From contig JASAND010026566.1 in assembly GCA_030248195.1 (NCBI GenBank), forward strand, positions 1-64,000: DNA of 64,000 bases, read 5' to 3'. The notes under the pieces were generated by a model that did no database searches, had not been told where the DNA came from, and worked only from the letters and a program-made list of their open reading frames with translations. Source of the stretch: Trissonchulus latispiculum. Its lineage: Eukaryota > Nematoda > Enoplea > Enoplida > Ironidae. Shown one piece after another: positions 41,702 to 53,844 of this stretch. The position numbers and the translations under genes are program-made. Numbering within the stretch: position 1 is the first letter of the stretch; each line of letters opens with the position of its first letter.

Positions 41702-41965
41702 ACGAAAACTTTTCCTGGAAAAAATCGGAAAAAAACCGGAATAATAGTGTTAACTACAAAATTTTTCCCGATATTTTTCCGATTTTTTCCGGATACCTGA
41801 AAAAATCGGAAAAATATCCGAATAAATTTTCCTGATTTTTTTCCGATTTTTTTCCGATATTTTCTAATTTGGAAAAAACCGGAATAATTTCGGGAAAAAA
41901 TCGGAATAAACTCAGAATAAATAGTTTTCTCAGTTTTTTTCCAGCAATTTTTCCGGTTTTTTTCA
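41702..41965. repeat. Degenerate minisatellite of TTTTTCCGA type
   Basis: Irregular repeats of roughly 10-14 bp built on TTCCGATTTTTTCCG. The same motif in the opposite orientation fills 49220-49595, and a similar one is subterminal in the hAT element at 60684. Confidence 0.7.
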
Positions 41966-42024
41966 TTTCCAATTCTTAGGTTTGGCTGGGCATAAAACGG
42001 GGTAAAACTGGGCTGTCGCTCTTG

Positions 42025-42839
42025 CACAGGAAGAACTTTTTGGGTAAAATCGTTGTAAATTGATGCGCAAGGTATATACAACGATTTTACCATGAATTTA
42101 CCACAAATTTTTAATGAAATTTTAATATTTTTTAATGGATTTACAACGATTATATCCGATTTTACCATGAGATTATATTGAATTTACAATGGTTTTACTT
42201 CGGTTTTTATACGTATTTACAACAATTTTACCACTTTGTAAAATTGTTGTAAATCTGTTGTAAAATCATTGTAAATGCAATTGGATCAATTTACAATGTT
42301 TTTACAACTTTTACAACGAATTTACAACGTCTTTATAACGATTTTACCATGTGGTAAACTTGTTGTAAAATCGTCGTAAATGTTTACAACGTTTTTACAA
42401 TGATCCAAAATAAGTTTTAACAATTTTATAACATATTTACCACTTTGTAAATTCGCTGTAAAATCATTGTAGAAACGTTGTAAACATTAACCACGATTTT
42501 ACAACAAATTTACCACATGGTAAAACCGTTATAAAGACGTTGTAAATTCGTTGTAAAACTTGTAAAAACATTGTAAATTAATCCGATTGCATTTATAATG
42601 ATTTTTCAACAGATTTACAACAATTTTACAACGCGGTAAAATTATTGTAAATACGTATAAAAGCCGGACTAAAACCATTGTAAAATCGTTATAGTCTTAT
42701 GGTAAAAACGGATATAAACATTGTAAATCCATTAAAAAATATTAAAATTTTATTAAAAATTTGTTGTAAATCGATGGTAAAATCGTTGTACCTTGCGCAG
42801 CAATTTACAACGATTTTACCCGCACAAGTTCTTCCTGTG
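42025..42839. mobile_element. 815-bp palindrome built from TTGTAAA/TTTACAA repeats
   Basis: The ends CACAGGAAGAACTT...GGGTAAAATCGTTGTAAATTG and its mirror are inverted, with a centre near 42432. Each arm of about 400 bp is itself a chain of TTGTAAAATCGTTGTAAA-like words in both orientations. TTG abuts both ends and may be a 3-bp duplication. No coding sequence. Confidence 0.85.
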
Positions 42840-42846
42840 TTGAGGA

Positions 42847-42940
42847 CATAGGTGTTGTAGGTGGGGGCGTGGAGGGTTGGGCGTCTCCAGAGGGGAGGAG
42901 CCTCCCTCCCTACCCCAAAAATCACCGTTACACACCTATG
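42847..42940. mobile_element. 94-bp CATAGGTGT-family element
   Basis: It has CATAGGTGT and ACACCTATG ends. The flanks GTTGAGGA and CCTGAGGA match at 6 of 8 positions. It sits seven bases after the palindrome. Confidence 0.55.
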
Positions 42941-43095
42941 CCTGAGGAGGGACGTGGGAGTACGAACCCCCAAAATTTTTCGAAAGTTTTGCAACAAATT
43001 ACTATGTAATATATATTTCAAGTTTGGTTTTTGCGTGAAATACCGTGTCGTGTGTATATTTACGCAAAAAATAAATTTATACTAATTTAAATTAA

Positions 43096-43170
43096 TATAT
43101 AATACGATTACGATTAATATTAATTGATAATACAACAAGTAGTATTTCACAATTATGTACTGCCAAATAA
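43096..43170. repeat. Dispersed repeat, second copy at 47686-47760
   Basis: The block ACGATTACGATTAATATTAA through TCACAATTATGTA is nearly identical at both sites. I see no ends or coding sequence. Confidence 0.75.
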
Positions 43171-43175
43171 GTGTA

Positions 43176-43434
43176 CACTTATATATAGCCATGGGGGGGG
43201 GGAACCCACCCGCCTCCTGGACCAAGGGTTGGAGCTATGAGCTCCAAAACATATAGCCATGGGGGGGAAACCCACCCCCTTTTTTGGGGGAAAAAACCCA
43301 CCCGCCTCCTGGACCAAGGGTTGGAGCTATGAGCTCCAAAACATATAGCCATGGGGGGAAAAACCCACCTCCTTTTTTGGGGGAAAAACCCGCCCGCCTC
43401 CTGGACCAAGGGTTGGAGCTATGAGCTCCAAAAC
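43176..43434. repeat. Tandem repeat, 3 units of 67-95 bp
   Basis: Each unit contains ATATAGCCATGGGGGG, an AACCCACC block, then GGACCAAGGGTTGGAGCTAT and GAGCTCCAAAAC. Units differ by one extra GGGGGAAAAACCC block. Confidence 0.9.
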
Positions 43435-44769
43435 AGCAGCAGAAAGCGCGACTCTTTCTTACCTACGTATGCAAAGTCATTTGGTTCACTCCTACTCATT
43501 TTATGACATTTTGAAAATGACACCTACTTTTTGGTCCAACCACGCCAAAATTTTGCAAACGTTTGGACCGATGTAACTTTTGACTGGGTTGGGCTAGAAA
43601 AGTTTTGCAAATATCTGCAATGATGGCAAGTCTTCCTCTTTGCACACAGCCAAAATTAGATCGATCCGATGCACCGTTGGTCTGGCACATTGCCAAATGT
43701 GGCGGGGAAAAAACCCACTTACCCAGAACAGGTCTAATTGTGGATTTTAACAGACAAATGAACGTAAAAAACCATTCTCTACACGACAGACTAATAAGTT
43801 TTATCAAATTACATCGTTTTTAGTATTTTTCAAAAATTGACCTATGTTTATGTGTTAAGGTGCTGGTTTCCTTTCGGGTATTTTTTACTCATGCGACTTT
43901 AATCCTTTACGTAAATAGCTAAAACTTGCTAAATAACCTATTTCCGTGTTCTTTAACATTCTTGGACCAGCCCCGGATTTTTAGGCCAAAAGATAAGAAA
44001 GTTTTGGTTTTTGGCCTTAGGCTTCCAGTAGGTAGACCAGACACGGGATTGGTTGTTATGGCTGGAAAGAGGACACAAAAATCAACATTTGTGCTTTTAC
44101 AACCTTTGAGCTATCTCCAGTGGTTAAGTCAGTGTAAGCAAAAAACCATTTTGAGGGTCAAAAAATGGCCATTTTCGAGGAAATCAATTTTTTCAAAATT
44201 TCCCAAACCTTGCGAACAATTTTGTTCCATTTATACTCAATCGATACAGCGTCTTTATGCACATTATATGAATCCCTATTAGCCGGGCTTTATTGCTTTC
44301 AGCTAGAGATTTGGCCGAAAAACCTTTTTGGCAAAACTGCGGTTATTTTGTTTTGAACATCGATTTTTTCTCAAAACCTACTCGACACATTCCGGAGATT
44401 TTCGGGAAAATGGAAATTCGTACTATTGCGGAGGGACGTTTTTCTTGGTTTTGGCTAAAACGTTCACAGTTTCGAGAAAATTTAGTGCAAAGTTAAAAAA
44501 TTTAGTGCTTCCATGCATTTTGCGAATTTTCTCAACCGTTGAGTGATACTGAACAAAACCCCAAAAAACGTCCCTCGACCCATATGTCCTCTCTATGATA
44601 GCGCAAAAAGAAATTTTGTCTGGTTCCGCAGTTTTGAAAAATCAATGTTCAAAAATTTTTGGTCTGTATTTAGCCGTTATGTCAGAAAATGTTTGCTAAT
44701 TTTTTTAATAATTTTGCTAGTTTCGTAAGCTCATATGAATGTCCTGATTACAAGCTTTAAAACGATGTA
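43435..44769. other. No gene recognised
   Basis: Short overlapping frames only. One GGGGAAAAAACCCA motif is present at about 43705. I see nothing else. Confidence 0.35.
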
Positions 44770-46400
44770 TCATAGGGGATATGTATCCCTATAATATGAG
44801 TGAAAATGGTCGAATGACCGTGTAAAACAAGGCTGCGCAGAAGCTGCGCAGATCCTGCGCAGATTATGTGCGCAAAAAATTGTACGTGTTAAGTTTAGTA
44901 TGTTCCTGAAGTTTCATCCCCGTACCACTTTCCGTTAAAAAGTTATGCCAAAAATCGCTTACGAGAGTGATGTTTTTTTCCGGTTCTCCGCTTTGACGTT
45001 TGGTAAAGGGGTTTTGTAGCTTTAATAACAACAGATAGAAAAATTTTTGCCTATGAAAACCATATATATTCTTGGAGTACGCAACAAAAATAAGCCGATA
45101 GGCTAGTTTTTATGCCTCCCAGAGCCGGAAAAATTTTTTGACGGGGGCCCAAAGTCGGTCAAAACGCTAAAATGGCCAAAAAGTATGCTTCAATGTCACC
45201 TTAATAAGTCAGACTGGGCTATATATGGGGCAATACTGCCTATATGGCTAAATAAGACACATATCAGGGTCGTTCAATTGCTATATGATTTTCCTGCCGG
45301 GGCGTAATTTTTGGGTACTAACTGGCCTGCCAAAGTTGGTTAATTTTGGGTCCAACTTTGAACTTATTCAACTTGAACTTCCAACTTTTTTCGCTTATTT
45401 TGCGACCTGGAAGGCTCAAATCTTGCGTGCAAAGGTTTTTGCGGACGGAGAATCGATTCCCGCTATCAACTTTGCTGCCCGACTGACCCAAATTGCTGGG
45501 CTGGTTCCACTTTGCCCTCTGGAGGGTCATGTCGGCAACCGCTACCTGGAGGCCCATACTTGTATGTTCTTGTAGTACAAATCGAAAATAAGAAAATAAG
45601 CTAGTTTTTATGCCTCCCGGAGCCGGAAAAAATTTTTGGCTGGGGGCCAAAGTCGGCCAAAACGCTAAAATGGCCAAAAAGTATGCTTCAAAGGCGCCTT
45701 AATAAGTCAGACTTGGCTATATATGGGGCAGTACTGACTATATGGTTAAACACTCAGTACACATATCGGGGTCGTTCAAATCAATGCTATATATATGATT
45801 TTCCGTCTCTGTGCGTAATTTTTGGGTACTGGCCTGCCAAAGTCGGTGAATTTTGGGTCCAACTTTGAACTTAGTTTTTTCGCTTATTTTGCGACCTGGA
45901 AGGCTCAAATCTTGCGTGCAAAGGTTTTTGCGGACGGAGAATCGATTCCCGCTATTAATTTTGCTGCCCGACTGACCCAAGTTGCTGGGCTGGTTCCACT
46001 TTGCCGTCTGGAGGGTCATGTCGGCAACCGTTTCCTGGAGGTCCATACTAGGCTCTACTTGGCCTCTCAAAACTTTCTCTATAGGGGTTTTCTGGTGCGC
46101 CCAGCTCATTTCCGGTGTCGGTTTTGCTGTACAACGCACCCATTTTTCTGGGCTGGCTCCACTTGACCGTCTGAGGGGTCAGGTCGGTAAGGGGTCAGGT
46201 GGTCCAAAATAAATTTTTCAAAAGTGGTCAAATTTGGTACCAAATGAAAGCCCTAAGTGAGCTGAGCAACTTTTTTCATAGAATTGCATGCTCAAAGTGG
46301 CTGTAGAGTGCTGTGGTGGGGTGGGGTGGGGACTTAGGCGATTTTCGGTCAAAAATGAAATTTTTCAAAAGTGGTCAAATTTGGTTGGTTGGTTGGTTCT
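44770..46400. mobile_element. Composite Helitron-like element, copy 1 (right end missing)
   Basis: It starts TCATAGGGG with a small hairpin ending CCCTATAATATG, then the GCGCAG palindrome block (about 44831-44870), shared with copies at 51490 and 61544. A roughly 500-bp segment is duplicated in tandem (about 45110-45590 and 45605-46060). One and a half 163-bp units and one partial 147-bp unit follow. Confidence 0.65.
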
Positions 46401-46427
46401 TTTTTGCGCATACAAAAGAATGGAAAA

Positions 46428-47216
46428 CAAGAACCAAAAATGCTCCTTCGTCGCATGTAAAATACATATGAGTACTCTCAGGCAGGTTGTACAAACACGG
46501 AAACTAGCCTGTAAAATGCATATGAGTGGCGTTGAGGTTGTAAATTAAGGAAAACAAGTTGCAACGGCTTAACATATGAGCCTGTCCTACAACGAGGCTC
46601 ATATTGGCGTCACAGTGCAGCCTTCTAAAAGATCATCAGGTCATCATATTAAAGAAAAAACGAATGAATAGACATAACATGTTAACATTGTGGCTTGAAA
46701 GAAATGGACAGAACGAAGTGAACTGCGACACCTCAAGTTGAACTGTACCTGCAAGCTGATGTTTCCCGAAACACCATGGCACCTACTATTTCCGAAAGCA
46801 CTAACAGTACACACCTACTGTATTCTCGGAACACTATGACACACACTACTCTCACATACGTAATGCTTTCCCCACATGGCTCTGAGTCAGAGCGCAAAGT
46901 GGCATGCCGTATAATGCGTATGCACAGTATAATGTCTCAGCGACAAGATGTGTGAAGGACAATTTTGTAATGAAAAGCTTTACGTGCTATTTATATGAAG
47001 GTCAAATATCGACAAATTATATTCTGCTGACATACGCCAATACGAGCCTCGTTGTAGGACAGGCTCATATGTTAAGCCGTTGCAACTTGTTTTCCTTAAT
47101 TTACAACCTAAACGCCACTCATATGCATTTTACAGGCTAGTTTCCGTGTTTGTACAACCTGCCTGAGAGTACTCATATGTATTTTACATGCGACGAAGGA
47201 GCATTTTTGGTTCTTG
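46428..47216. mobile_element. Foldback element, 789 bp, 183-bp arms
   Basis: The arms 46428-46610 and 47034-47216 are nearly perfect inverted repeats. They start CAAGAACCAAAAATGCTCC, like the foldback at 37552, but the arm interiors differ. There is no target duplication; the flanks are A and T. Confidence 0.88.
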
Positions 47217-48046
47217 TAAAGCATCAATATATCATCATCAGATGTATAAAGCTCTTTCCAACTCCCAAAATTGCGAAAGTCATAGCGTTTTAAATATCAC
47301 CACAAAACCACTGCACAAAAGGATACCACCACCTTAAACTTTATGAAACCTGACCGTTTGATGCTGCATTTTCAATGGCACATGAAATCTCAAAAAAGGT
47401 ACCTAACCTAGATTTTTTTGACCTTGTTTTTGAATAAAAAACCCTAACCTAGGGTTTTTTATTTATACTAGCTAAAAAAGTAGAATTTTACACTGGAAGT
47501 GACAGAATAGCGCTACGACAATTTTTGAGACCTGTGAGGGGTGGGTTTTCCCCCCATTTGGGTTTTTTCCCCCGCTACTTTTTGCATTACACCGGCCTAA
47601 CGGTACAGCTTAGAGAAGTGCAAATGGGCTTAAAAGATAGATCTAAGTTAAGTATATACGCCAAGTACGATGGAATTTAAATTAATAATACGATTACGAT
47701 TAATATTAATTGATAATACGGCAAGTAGTATTTCACAATTATGTATATACTGCCAAATAGTAAAAGGACAATTATGTTCAATCGATACACAGTCTTGCAC
47801 TAGCGTAGATACGGGGGGCGCCCTCCCCGAAATGGTTTTGCCTCCTTGAAAAAAATTGGTCAATAAAATTTACACAAAGAAATTGTTTTAAAAATGCCCC
47901 AAAAATTAGTGCGTTTGTACTTAATTGAAAATTTTTCGCGACTTCATTGTTAGCATTTTACTACATATATATGTGCGTATAATTAAACCTTTACTGGTTT
48001 GCTTTACTTAACTTTGCTTTGCCAGCTTTGTAGTTTCATAAACTGC
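47217..48046. other. No gene; dispersed-repeat fragment
   Basis: Apart from the 47686-47760 repeat (second copy of 43096-43170) and a GGGTTTTTTCCCCC block near 47563, I see nothing. Confidence 0.35.
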
Positions 48047-48054
48047 ATTATTGC

Positions 48055-48364
48055 TAGTGATGGGCACCGGACATTTTTTCATATCCGGTTATCCGCCTAT
48101 TCCAAACTTAACTTCAAGAAAATATTTCGATTTTGCAGTCAAGTTTTCAATTTTTCTGTCAATTTTTCGGCAGGCAGTGAATGTCTGTCATGCAACCAAG
48201 TCTCAATCTTCGTTTCAAAAAATATATATTTTTTCAGAAGTATATATTTTTGAAAAATATTTCAAAATTTTTGAAATTTTTGCCAAAAATGTCCTAATTT
48301 TTCCTTGTTTTGACTGAAATGTATGTACACGGATATCCGGATATCTATCCATTGCCTATCACTA
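48055..48364. mobile_element. hAT-like MITE (310 bp) with 8-bp TSD
   Basis: TAGTGATGGGCA at the left and TGCCTATCACTA at the right are inverted with one mismatch. ATTATTGC flanks both sides (48047-48054, 48365-48372). Confidence 0.88.
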
Positions 48365-48884
48365 ATTATTGCAAACATGATTGTCTTAAATGGTGGATAC
48401 TGGATCTCTGCTGCTTGGAATACCCTGTTCATAATGGGAGGAGCATCCAGTTTGAGTTTTTGTACGAGACTATAGAAGTGGAAAATATATAGCAAATTAA
48501 ACTACAAAATTTGGTTTGGGAATTGACAATACAATGCAAAGAATTCAATGTTTCAATGGCGTTTTAATAACAAAATTGAAAGATTTTCTCAAATTATGAG
48601 GGGCTCCGCTCCCAGACCCCCCTTTTTGGGTTTTATCATGCCACCTTCGGCTACAATAGATTTAAGCTAAGAACCTTATAAAAATTTTGTACGCAGTGTT
48701 CATACAATTGTTGTGCGAAAAATAAAAAATTTTACCCCCCCAGACTTCGGTCCAAACCGCTCCCCCCCCTCCTGAAAATTTTTTGTATCTACGCTACTGC
48801 AATCTTGTACATTTTATCAATGCTTATATATTAGCTGGGATTCGTTGCTTTAAGCTAGAGATTTGACCGAAAAACCATTTTGCC

Positions 48885-49144
48885 CACTGTTTTTTGTGTT
48901 TTTTATTGCGTTTTCGCACACTTTTTTAAAAAAATGCAAAATTTAAAAAAAACACTAAAAAGCACACTCCTTTTCACCTGAAGGAGCAAATCTTTATTGA
49001 TTTTAAGCATAATTTTTAAGTCTTTCCAAAAAATTTTACGCCTTCGGCGCAAATATCATCTACATATCTGTTTTTACTTCTGTTTGTTTTCGTCTGGGCA
49101 TTAGTTTCAGTGTAGCCTTTATTATTCTAAGCAACGCTGCCATT
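48885..49144. repeat. Partial copy of the CACTGTTTTTT element found complete at 53130
   Basis: About 260 bp, from CACTGTTTTTTGTG to TTCTAAGCAACG, align with 53130-53397. The right end of the element is missing here. Confidence 0.75.
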
Positions 49145-49219
49145 TGGGCACACAAAACACACTGGCGATGGGTTTTCCCGCCGCGCTATAATACGTACGT
49201 ATATACATACAGCGCGAGA

Positions 49220-49595
49220 CGTATGCAGGTGGCGAGAAAAACCCAAGAAAATGTTGGGGAAATTTGGAAAAATGTCGGGAAAACATCGGAAAAATATTCG
49301 GAAAAACACAGAAAAAATTCCGAAAAATATCGTGAAAATATAGGGAAAATGTCTGGAAAAAATCGGAAAAATGTCTGGAAAATATCGGAAAAAAGATCGG
49401 AAAAATATCGGAAAAAAATCGGAATAATGGAAAAGTTGCACAAAAATCGGGAAAATTCCCGGAAAAAATCGGAAAAAAATCGGTAAAAAATCGGAATAAA
49501 ATCGGAAAAGTTGCACAAAAAAGTCGGAATAATTTCCGGAAAAAATCGGAAAAATTTGTCCCGATTTTTTTCCGATTTTTTCCAACAAAAGTTTT
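49220..49595. repeat. Degenerate minisatellite GGAAAAATCG-type
   Basis: Roughly 30 irregular units of TCGGAAAAA/CTGGAAAAT. It is in the opposite orientation to 41702-41965. Apparent Phe/Pro-rich frames here are produced by the repeat. Confidence 0.85.
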
Positions 49596-49684
49596 CCTGT
49601 GTAACCCCCCCCAGCCATTTTTCCAAACCACCCCCAAAAATTTTTGGGGGCCCCCCCCCCACCCCCCCCCCCCCCAACTGGGGG

Positions 49685-50462
49685 GGGGGGTAGTCGCGCC
49701 GAAGGCGCGAAAAATTAGCCAAAAATCGGGTATTTTTAGGGTAAATTTTGCAAAATGTTTCAAAAATGTTCAAATTTTTGGCTTAAAGTGTTCATTAGTG
49801 CGTGAAATACACGTTTTCAACAGTTTAATGGACTTTCTGACTCAATATTGACCTTATTTTGTAGTTAGAAACATGTTGGCAACCAAGTTTTCGAGTTTAA
49901 AACCCCTGTCTAATGTTAAAATTAGTTAATGGTTGGATGTTTTTCGCATTAGCAATGGCTGAAAATGCGATTTTTGGCATAAAAATAGGAAAAAATTTTT
50001 GGGGGAGGTTTGGGGGGGTCTTGGGGGGGGGTTTGGGGGAGGTCTAAAAAGGGGGCCCGCCCCCAAATTTTGGGGGGAGGGGGCCCCCCAACCCAAAACC
50101 CCGTCACCCCTAGGCCCCCCACGACCCCCCACAACCACCCCCAAAAAAAGTTTTCTATTTTTATGCCAAAAATCGCATTTTCAGCCATTGCTAATACCGA
50201 AAAACATGAAATCATTAAGTAATTTTAACATTAGACAGTGTTTTTAAACTCGAAAACTTGATAGCCAACATGTTTCTGAGTCCACAATAAGGTAAATATT
50301 GAGTCTAGAAGTCCATGAAACCGCTATAAACGTGTATTTCTCGCGATAATAAGCACGTGAAGCCAAAAATTTGGACTTTTTAAAAAAATGTTGCCAAATT
50401 TACCCTAAAAATGCCCCATTTTCGCCCAAATTTTCGCGCCTTCGGCGCGACTACCCCCCCCC
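49685..50462. mobile_element. Foldback element with about 320-bp arms and GTCGCGCC ends
   Basis: The left arm (49685-50010) and right arm (50140-50462) are inverted: GTAGTCGCGCCGAAGGCGCG at the left mirrors the right end, with GCATTAGCAATGGCTGAAAA and its complement near the centre. The loop is G/C homopolymer. The right-arm sequence also occurs at 40620-40925 inside the nested hAT region. Confidence 0.8.
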
Positions 50463-50514
50463 CAAAATTTCCTCCCAGCCAAAATTTCCGGTGCAGTGTT
50501 ACTTTGCTTTTCCG

Positions 50515-50983
50515 CATAGGTGTGTTAGGGGGGGGGGTGGGGGGGACCCCTCCCCCCAAATGGAGGGGGGACCCCTCCCCCCAAACCCCCCCTCTAAAAT
50601 TTTTTTCCTATCCCTCCCCCAAATCAATTTTTTCAGACCCCTCCCCCCTAAAAATTTTGAAACCCCTACCTAAATTTTTGAAAATTTTTAGCTAAAAATT
50701 CGAAATTTTTCCAAAAAATTCCAAAAATTAGCGAAAAATTGCTAGAATTCGCTTAATTAAGCTAAAAATCGTTAAAAATAGCTGTAAATTGAGAAAATAT
50801 TTCATTTTTTTAACGAAAAACCGACTTTTTTCGAAATTTTTCGCCGACCCCCCTAGAAAATTTTTCATACCCCTCCCCCCAAATCGACTTTTCGCGACCC
50901 CCTCTCCCCCTTTTTTCGCCAAACCCCCCTCCCTACTTTTTTCTGAACCCTCACCCCCACTTTTTTTGCCAGCCACACCTATG
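50515..50983. mobile_element. CATAGGTGT-family hAT-like element (469 bp)
   Basis: CATAGGTGTGTTAGGGGG and CCAGCCACACCTATG ends. The flanks CTTTTCCG/CTTTTCCT match at 7 of 8. Confidence 0.7.
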
Positions 50984-51185
50984 CTTTTCCTACTTTTTCT
51001 CCACCTCCTCCTTTTTTCCTACTTGTAGCTGAAAATTCGTACATTTTTGTAGGTACTCATAATTTTTCTTAGAAAACAGTTAAAATTGCGAAAGTTTATA
51101 TACAAATTTGTTTAAAACGTTTGAACTACAGGAACTTCCCTGGAAAAAACTTAGCGCTTGCTGCGCATTAATATATATTTGTTAT

Positions 51186-51438
51186 CAGGCCCGCACCCAG
51201 GATATTGAAAGGGGGGTCCAAGGTCAAACACAAGGGGGGTCTGGGGGGCGGAGCCCCCCAGAAGTTGAAGAATTTTTGCATTTTTGCCAAAAAACAGTAC
51301 ATTGGACGTTTATTTCTTTCAAAAAGGAAATGTTCGCGCCGAAGGCCGTTTGTGCCGTAAAAATATCAAAAATTTTCCATTTTGTCATCCCAAAAGGGGG
51401 GTCTAGATCCCCTGAACCCCCCCCTGGGTGCGGCCTTG
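51186..51438. mobile_element. hAT-like MITE (253 bp) with perfect 8-bp TSD
   Basis: CAGGCCCGCACCCAGG and CCTGGGTGCGGCCTTG ends. TTTGTTAT lies on both sides (51178-51185, 51439-51446). The interior contains TCTGGGGGGCGGAGCCCCC. Confidence 0.92.
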
Positions 51439-52129
51439 TTTGTTATATATATATATATATATATATATATACGTATATATATATATATATCATAGGGGTC
51501 GCGGCAGCGACCCATATAATATGTGTGAAAAGTGGCTGGAGACAGTGTAAAATAAGCTGCGCAGAAGCTGCGCAAAATCCTGCGCAGATCCTGCGCAGAT
51601 TTCATGCGCAAATTGTAGAGCACATCGAGTTTAGTATGTCTGTGAAGTTTCAGCCCCGTATCACTTACCGTTAAAAAGTTGCGCCCCGGACCGGTTATGG
51701 TGGCGATGTTTTTTTTCCGGTTTCTCCTATTTGATGGTTGTATTGTACATAATGTTCGCCGCTTTCACGTGAGCTGCAGCGGTGGGCCAACCTAAAGGGC
51801 TATGGGTCTAGTAGTATCCTCTAAAGAATTTAAGAATCACAACTTTTTTGCGCCGCAGCTGCGCCACAGCGCCGCAGTGGCGCCGCAAAGTCGGCTCATA
51901 GCGAAAAGTGGTCGTCGCTCAGGTCCAACGTTACGAGCTGGCGCTGATTTCTTTTTATATTCAGAAATTACATATATATTGAACTAACTAACGGTCCAGG
52001 TTGCGTTTCTCTATCACTTCCCTAGCGACCACAGTGGCCCGTCAAAGATGGCGAAAATTCGAAAAATGAAAAAATCAAAATATCTCGCTATCTATTTAAC
52101 TTTGAAAGCTCAAATCTTCCATACAATGG

Positions 52130-52560
52130 TTTTCTGGCACGGAGAATCGATTCCCGCAGTCAGTTTTACCGTCAGACCCACCCATCTTGCTGGGCTGGTT
52201 CCACTTTGCCGTCGGGAGGGTCAAGTCGGAAACCGCTTCCTGGAGGTCCATAGTAGGCTCTACGTGGCCTCTCAAAACTTTGTCTATAGGGGTTTTCTGG
52301 TGTGCCCAGCTCATTCCCGGTATCCGTTTTGCCGTCCGACGTGTCTATATTGCTGGGCTGGTTCTACTTTGCCGTCGGGAGGGTCAAGTCGGAAACCGCT
52401 TCCTGGAGGTCCATAGTAGGCTCTACCTGGCCTCTCAAAACTTTGTCTATAGGGGTTTTCTGGTGTGCCCAGCTCATTCCCGTTATTCGTTTTACCGTCC
52501 AACGTACCTATTTTGCTGGGCTGGTTCTACTTTGCCGTTTGAAGGGTCAGTCGGGTGGGA
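52130..52560. repeat. 163-bp tandem repeats within composite copy 2
   Basis: Marker spacing is 163 and 163 bp. The unit carries CTGGAGGTCCATAGTAGGCT and a TTGTCTATAGGGGTTTTCTG block. The same repeats occur at 62200-62640 (spacing 166 and 164) and, degenerate, at 45990-46190. Confidence 0.9.
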
Positions 52561-52579
52561 GGGTCAAATGGTCGAAAAT

Positions 52580-53129
52580 AAAGTTTCTCAAAAGTGGTCA
52601 AATTTGGTATCAAATGAAAGCCCTAAGTGAGCTGAGCAACTTTTGTCATAGAACTGCATACCCAAAGTGGCTGTAGAGTGCTGTGGTGGGGTGGGGTGGG
52701 GACATAGGCGATTTGGGTCAAAAATAAAATTTTTCAAAAGTGGTAAAATTTGATATCAAATGAAAGCCCTAAGTGAGCTGAGCAACTTTTGTCATAGAAC
52801 TGCATACCCAAAATGGCTGTAGAGTACTGTGGTGGGGTGGGGTGGGGGCTTAGGCGATTTTGGGTCAAAAATAAAATTTTTCAAAAGTGGTAAAATTTGT
52901 TATCAAATGAAAGCCCTAAGTGAGCTGAGCAACTTTTGCCATAGAACTGCACACCCAAAGTGGCTGTAGAGTGCTGTGGGGGGTGGGGTGGAGACTTAGG
53001 CGATTTTGGGTCAAAAATAAAATTTTTCAAAAGTGGTAAAATTTGGAATCAAATGAAAGCCCTGAGTGAGGTGAGCAACTTTTGTCATAGAGCTGCGTAC
53101 CCAAAGTGGCTATAGAGTGCTGTGGTGGG
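52580..53129. repeat. 147-bp tandem repeats within composite copy 2
   Basis: The marker GAGCTGAGC is spaced 146, 147 and 146 bp. The unit contains TATCAAATGAAAGC and a GGTGGGGTGGGGTGGGG G-run. The array resumes at 53853-54095 beyond the insertion. Confidence 0.92.
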
Positions 53130-53844
53130 CACTGTTTTTTTGTGTTTTTTATTGTGTTTTCGCACACTTTTTTTAAAAAGACACACAAAATTTTAAAAAA
53201 ACACACCAAAAAGCACACTCACATTTTCACCTGAAGGAGCGAATTTTTATTAATTTTAAGCCTATTTTTTAAGTTTTTCCAAAAAATTTTGCGCCTTCGG
53301 CACAAGTATTCACTATATATCTATGTTTTTACTTCTGTTTGTTTTCGTCTAGGCATTAGTTTTCGTGTAGCCTTCATTATTCTAAGCAACGGTGTCATTA
53401 GGGACTGTACATATAAGCAAATTATTCTATGAAATTACGTTTCCAAATTCTGCAAATGACTGGAATAAAATAAACTGTCGAAAAGTAAAAGGATTGAAGG
53501 ATTTCAGACCAAAATTGTCACAATTTTCAAAAAATTCTGAACGTCTGGGGACTCCGCCCCAGACCCCCATTGTAGCGCAAAAAAGACGTCATCAATGCAA
53601 ATATTTAACGTTCAGAACATTGAAATATCGTTTATGAAGACTGAGCATGCAATATATGCTTTGTACTTCTTCTGTAAAACGCGAAAAATGCTAAATATAG
53701 TTTAAAATGCTGTAAAAACCGTTAAAAACGTGTTAAAACTGCGAAAAGCGAATTTCAGGAAAAACACAGATTTTTTAAAAAAACACACATTTTCTTAAAA
53801 AAACACACTAAAAAGCACAGGTAAAATTTTGAAAAAAAACCCTG
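53130..53844. mobile_element. hAT-like element (715 bp) inserted in the 147-bp array, perfect 8-bp TSD
   Basis: It starts CACTGTTTTTTTGTG and ends AAAACCCTG. GTGGTGGG flanks both sides (53122-53129, 53845-53852) and belongs to the satellite unit. It contains a TTTTGCGCCTTCGGC mini-hairpin and a TGGGGACTCCGCCCCAG block. Confidence 0.8.

Noticed and set aside
49122..49773. Phe/Pro/Ser-rich frames of up to 213 codons
   Set aside because: They are produced by translating a TTTTTCCGA-type minisatellite and a C-homopolymer.
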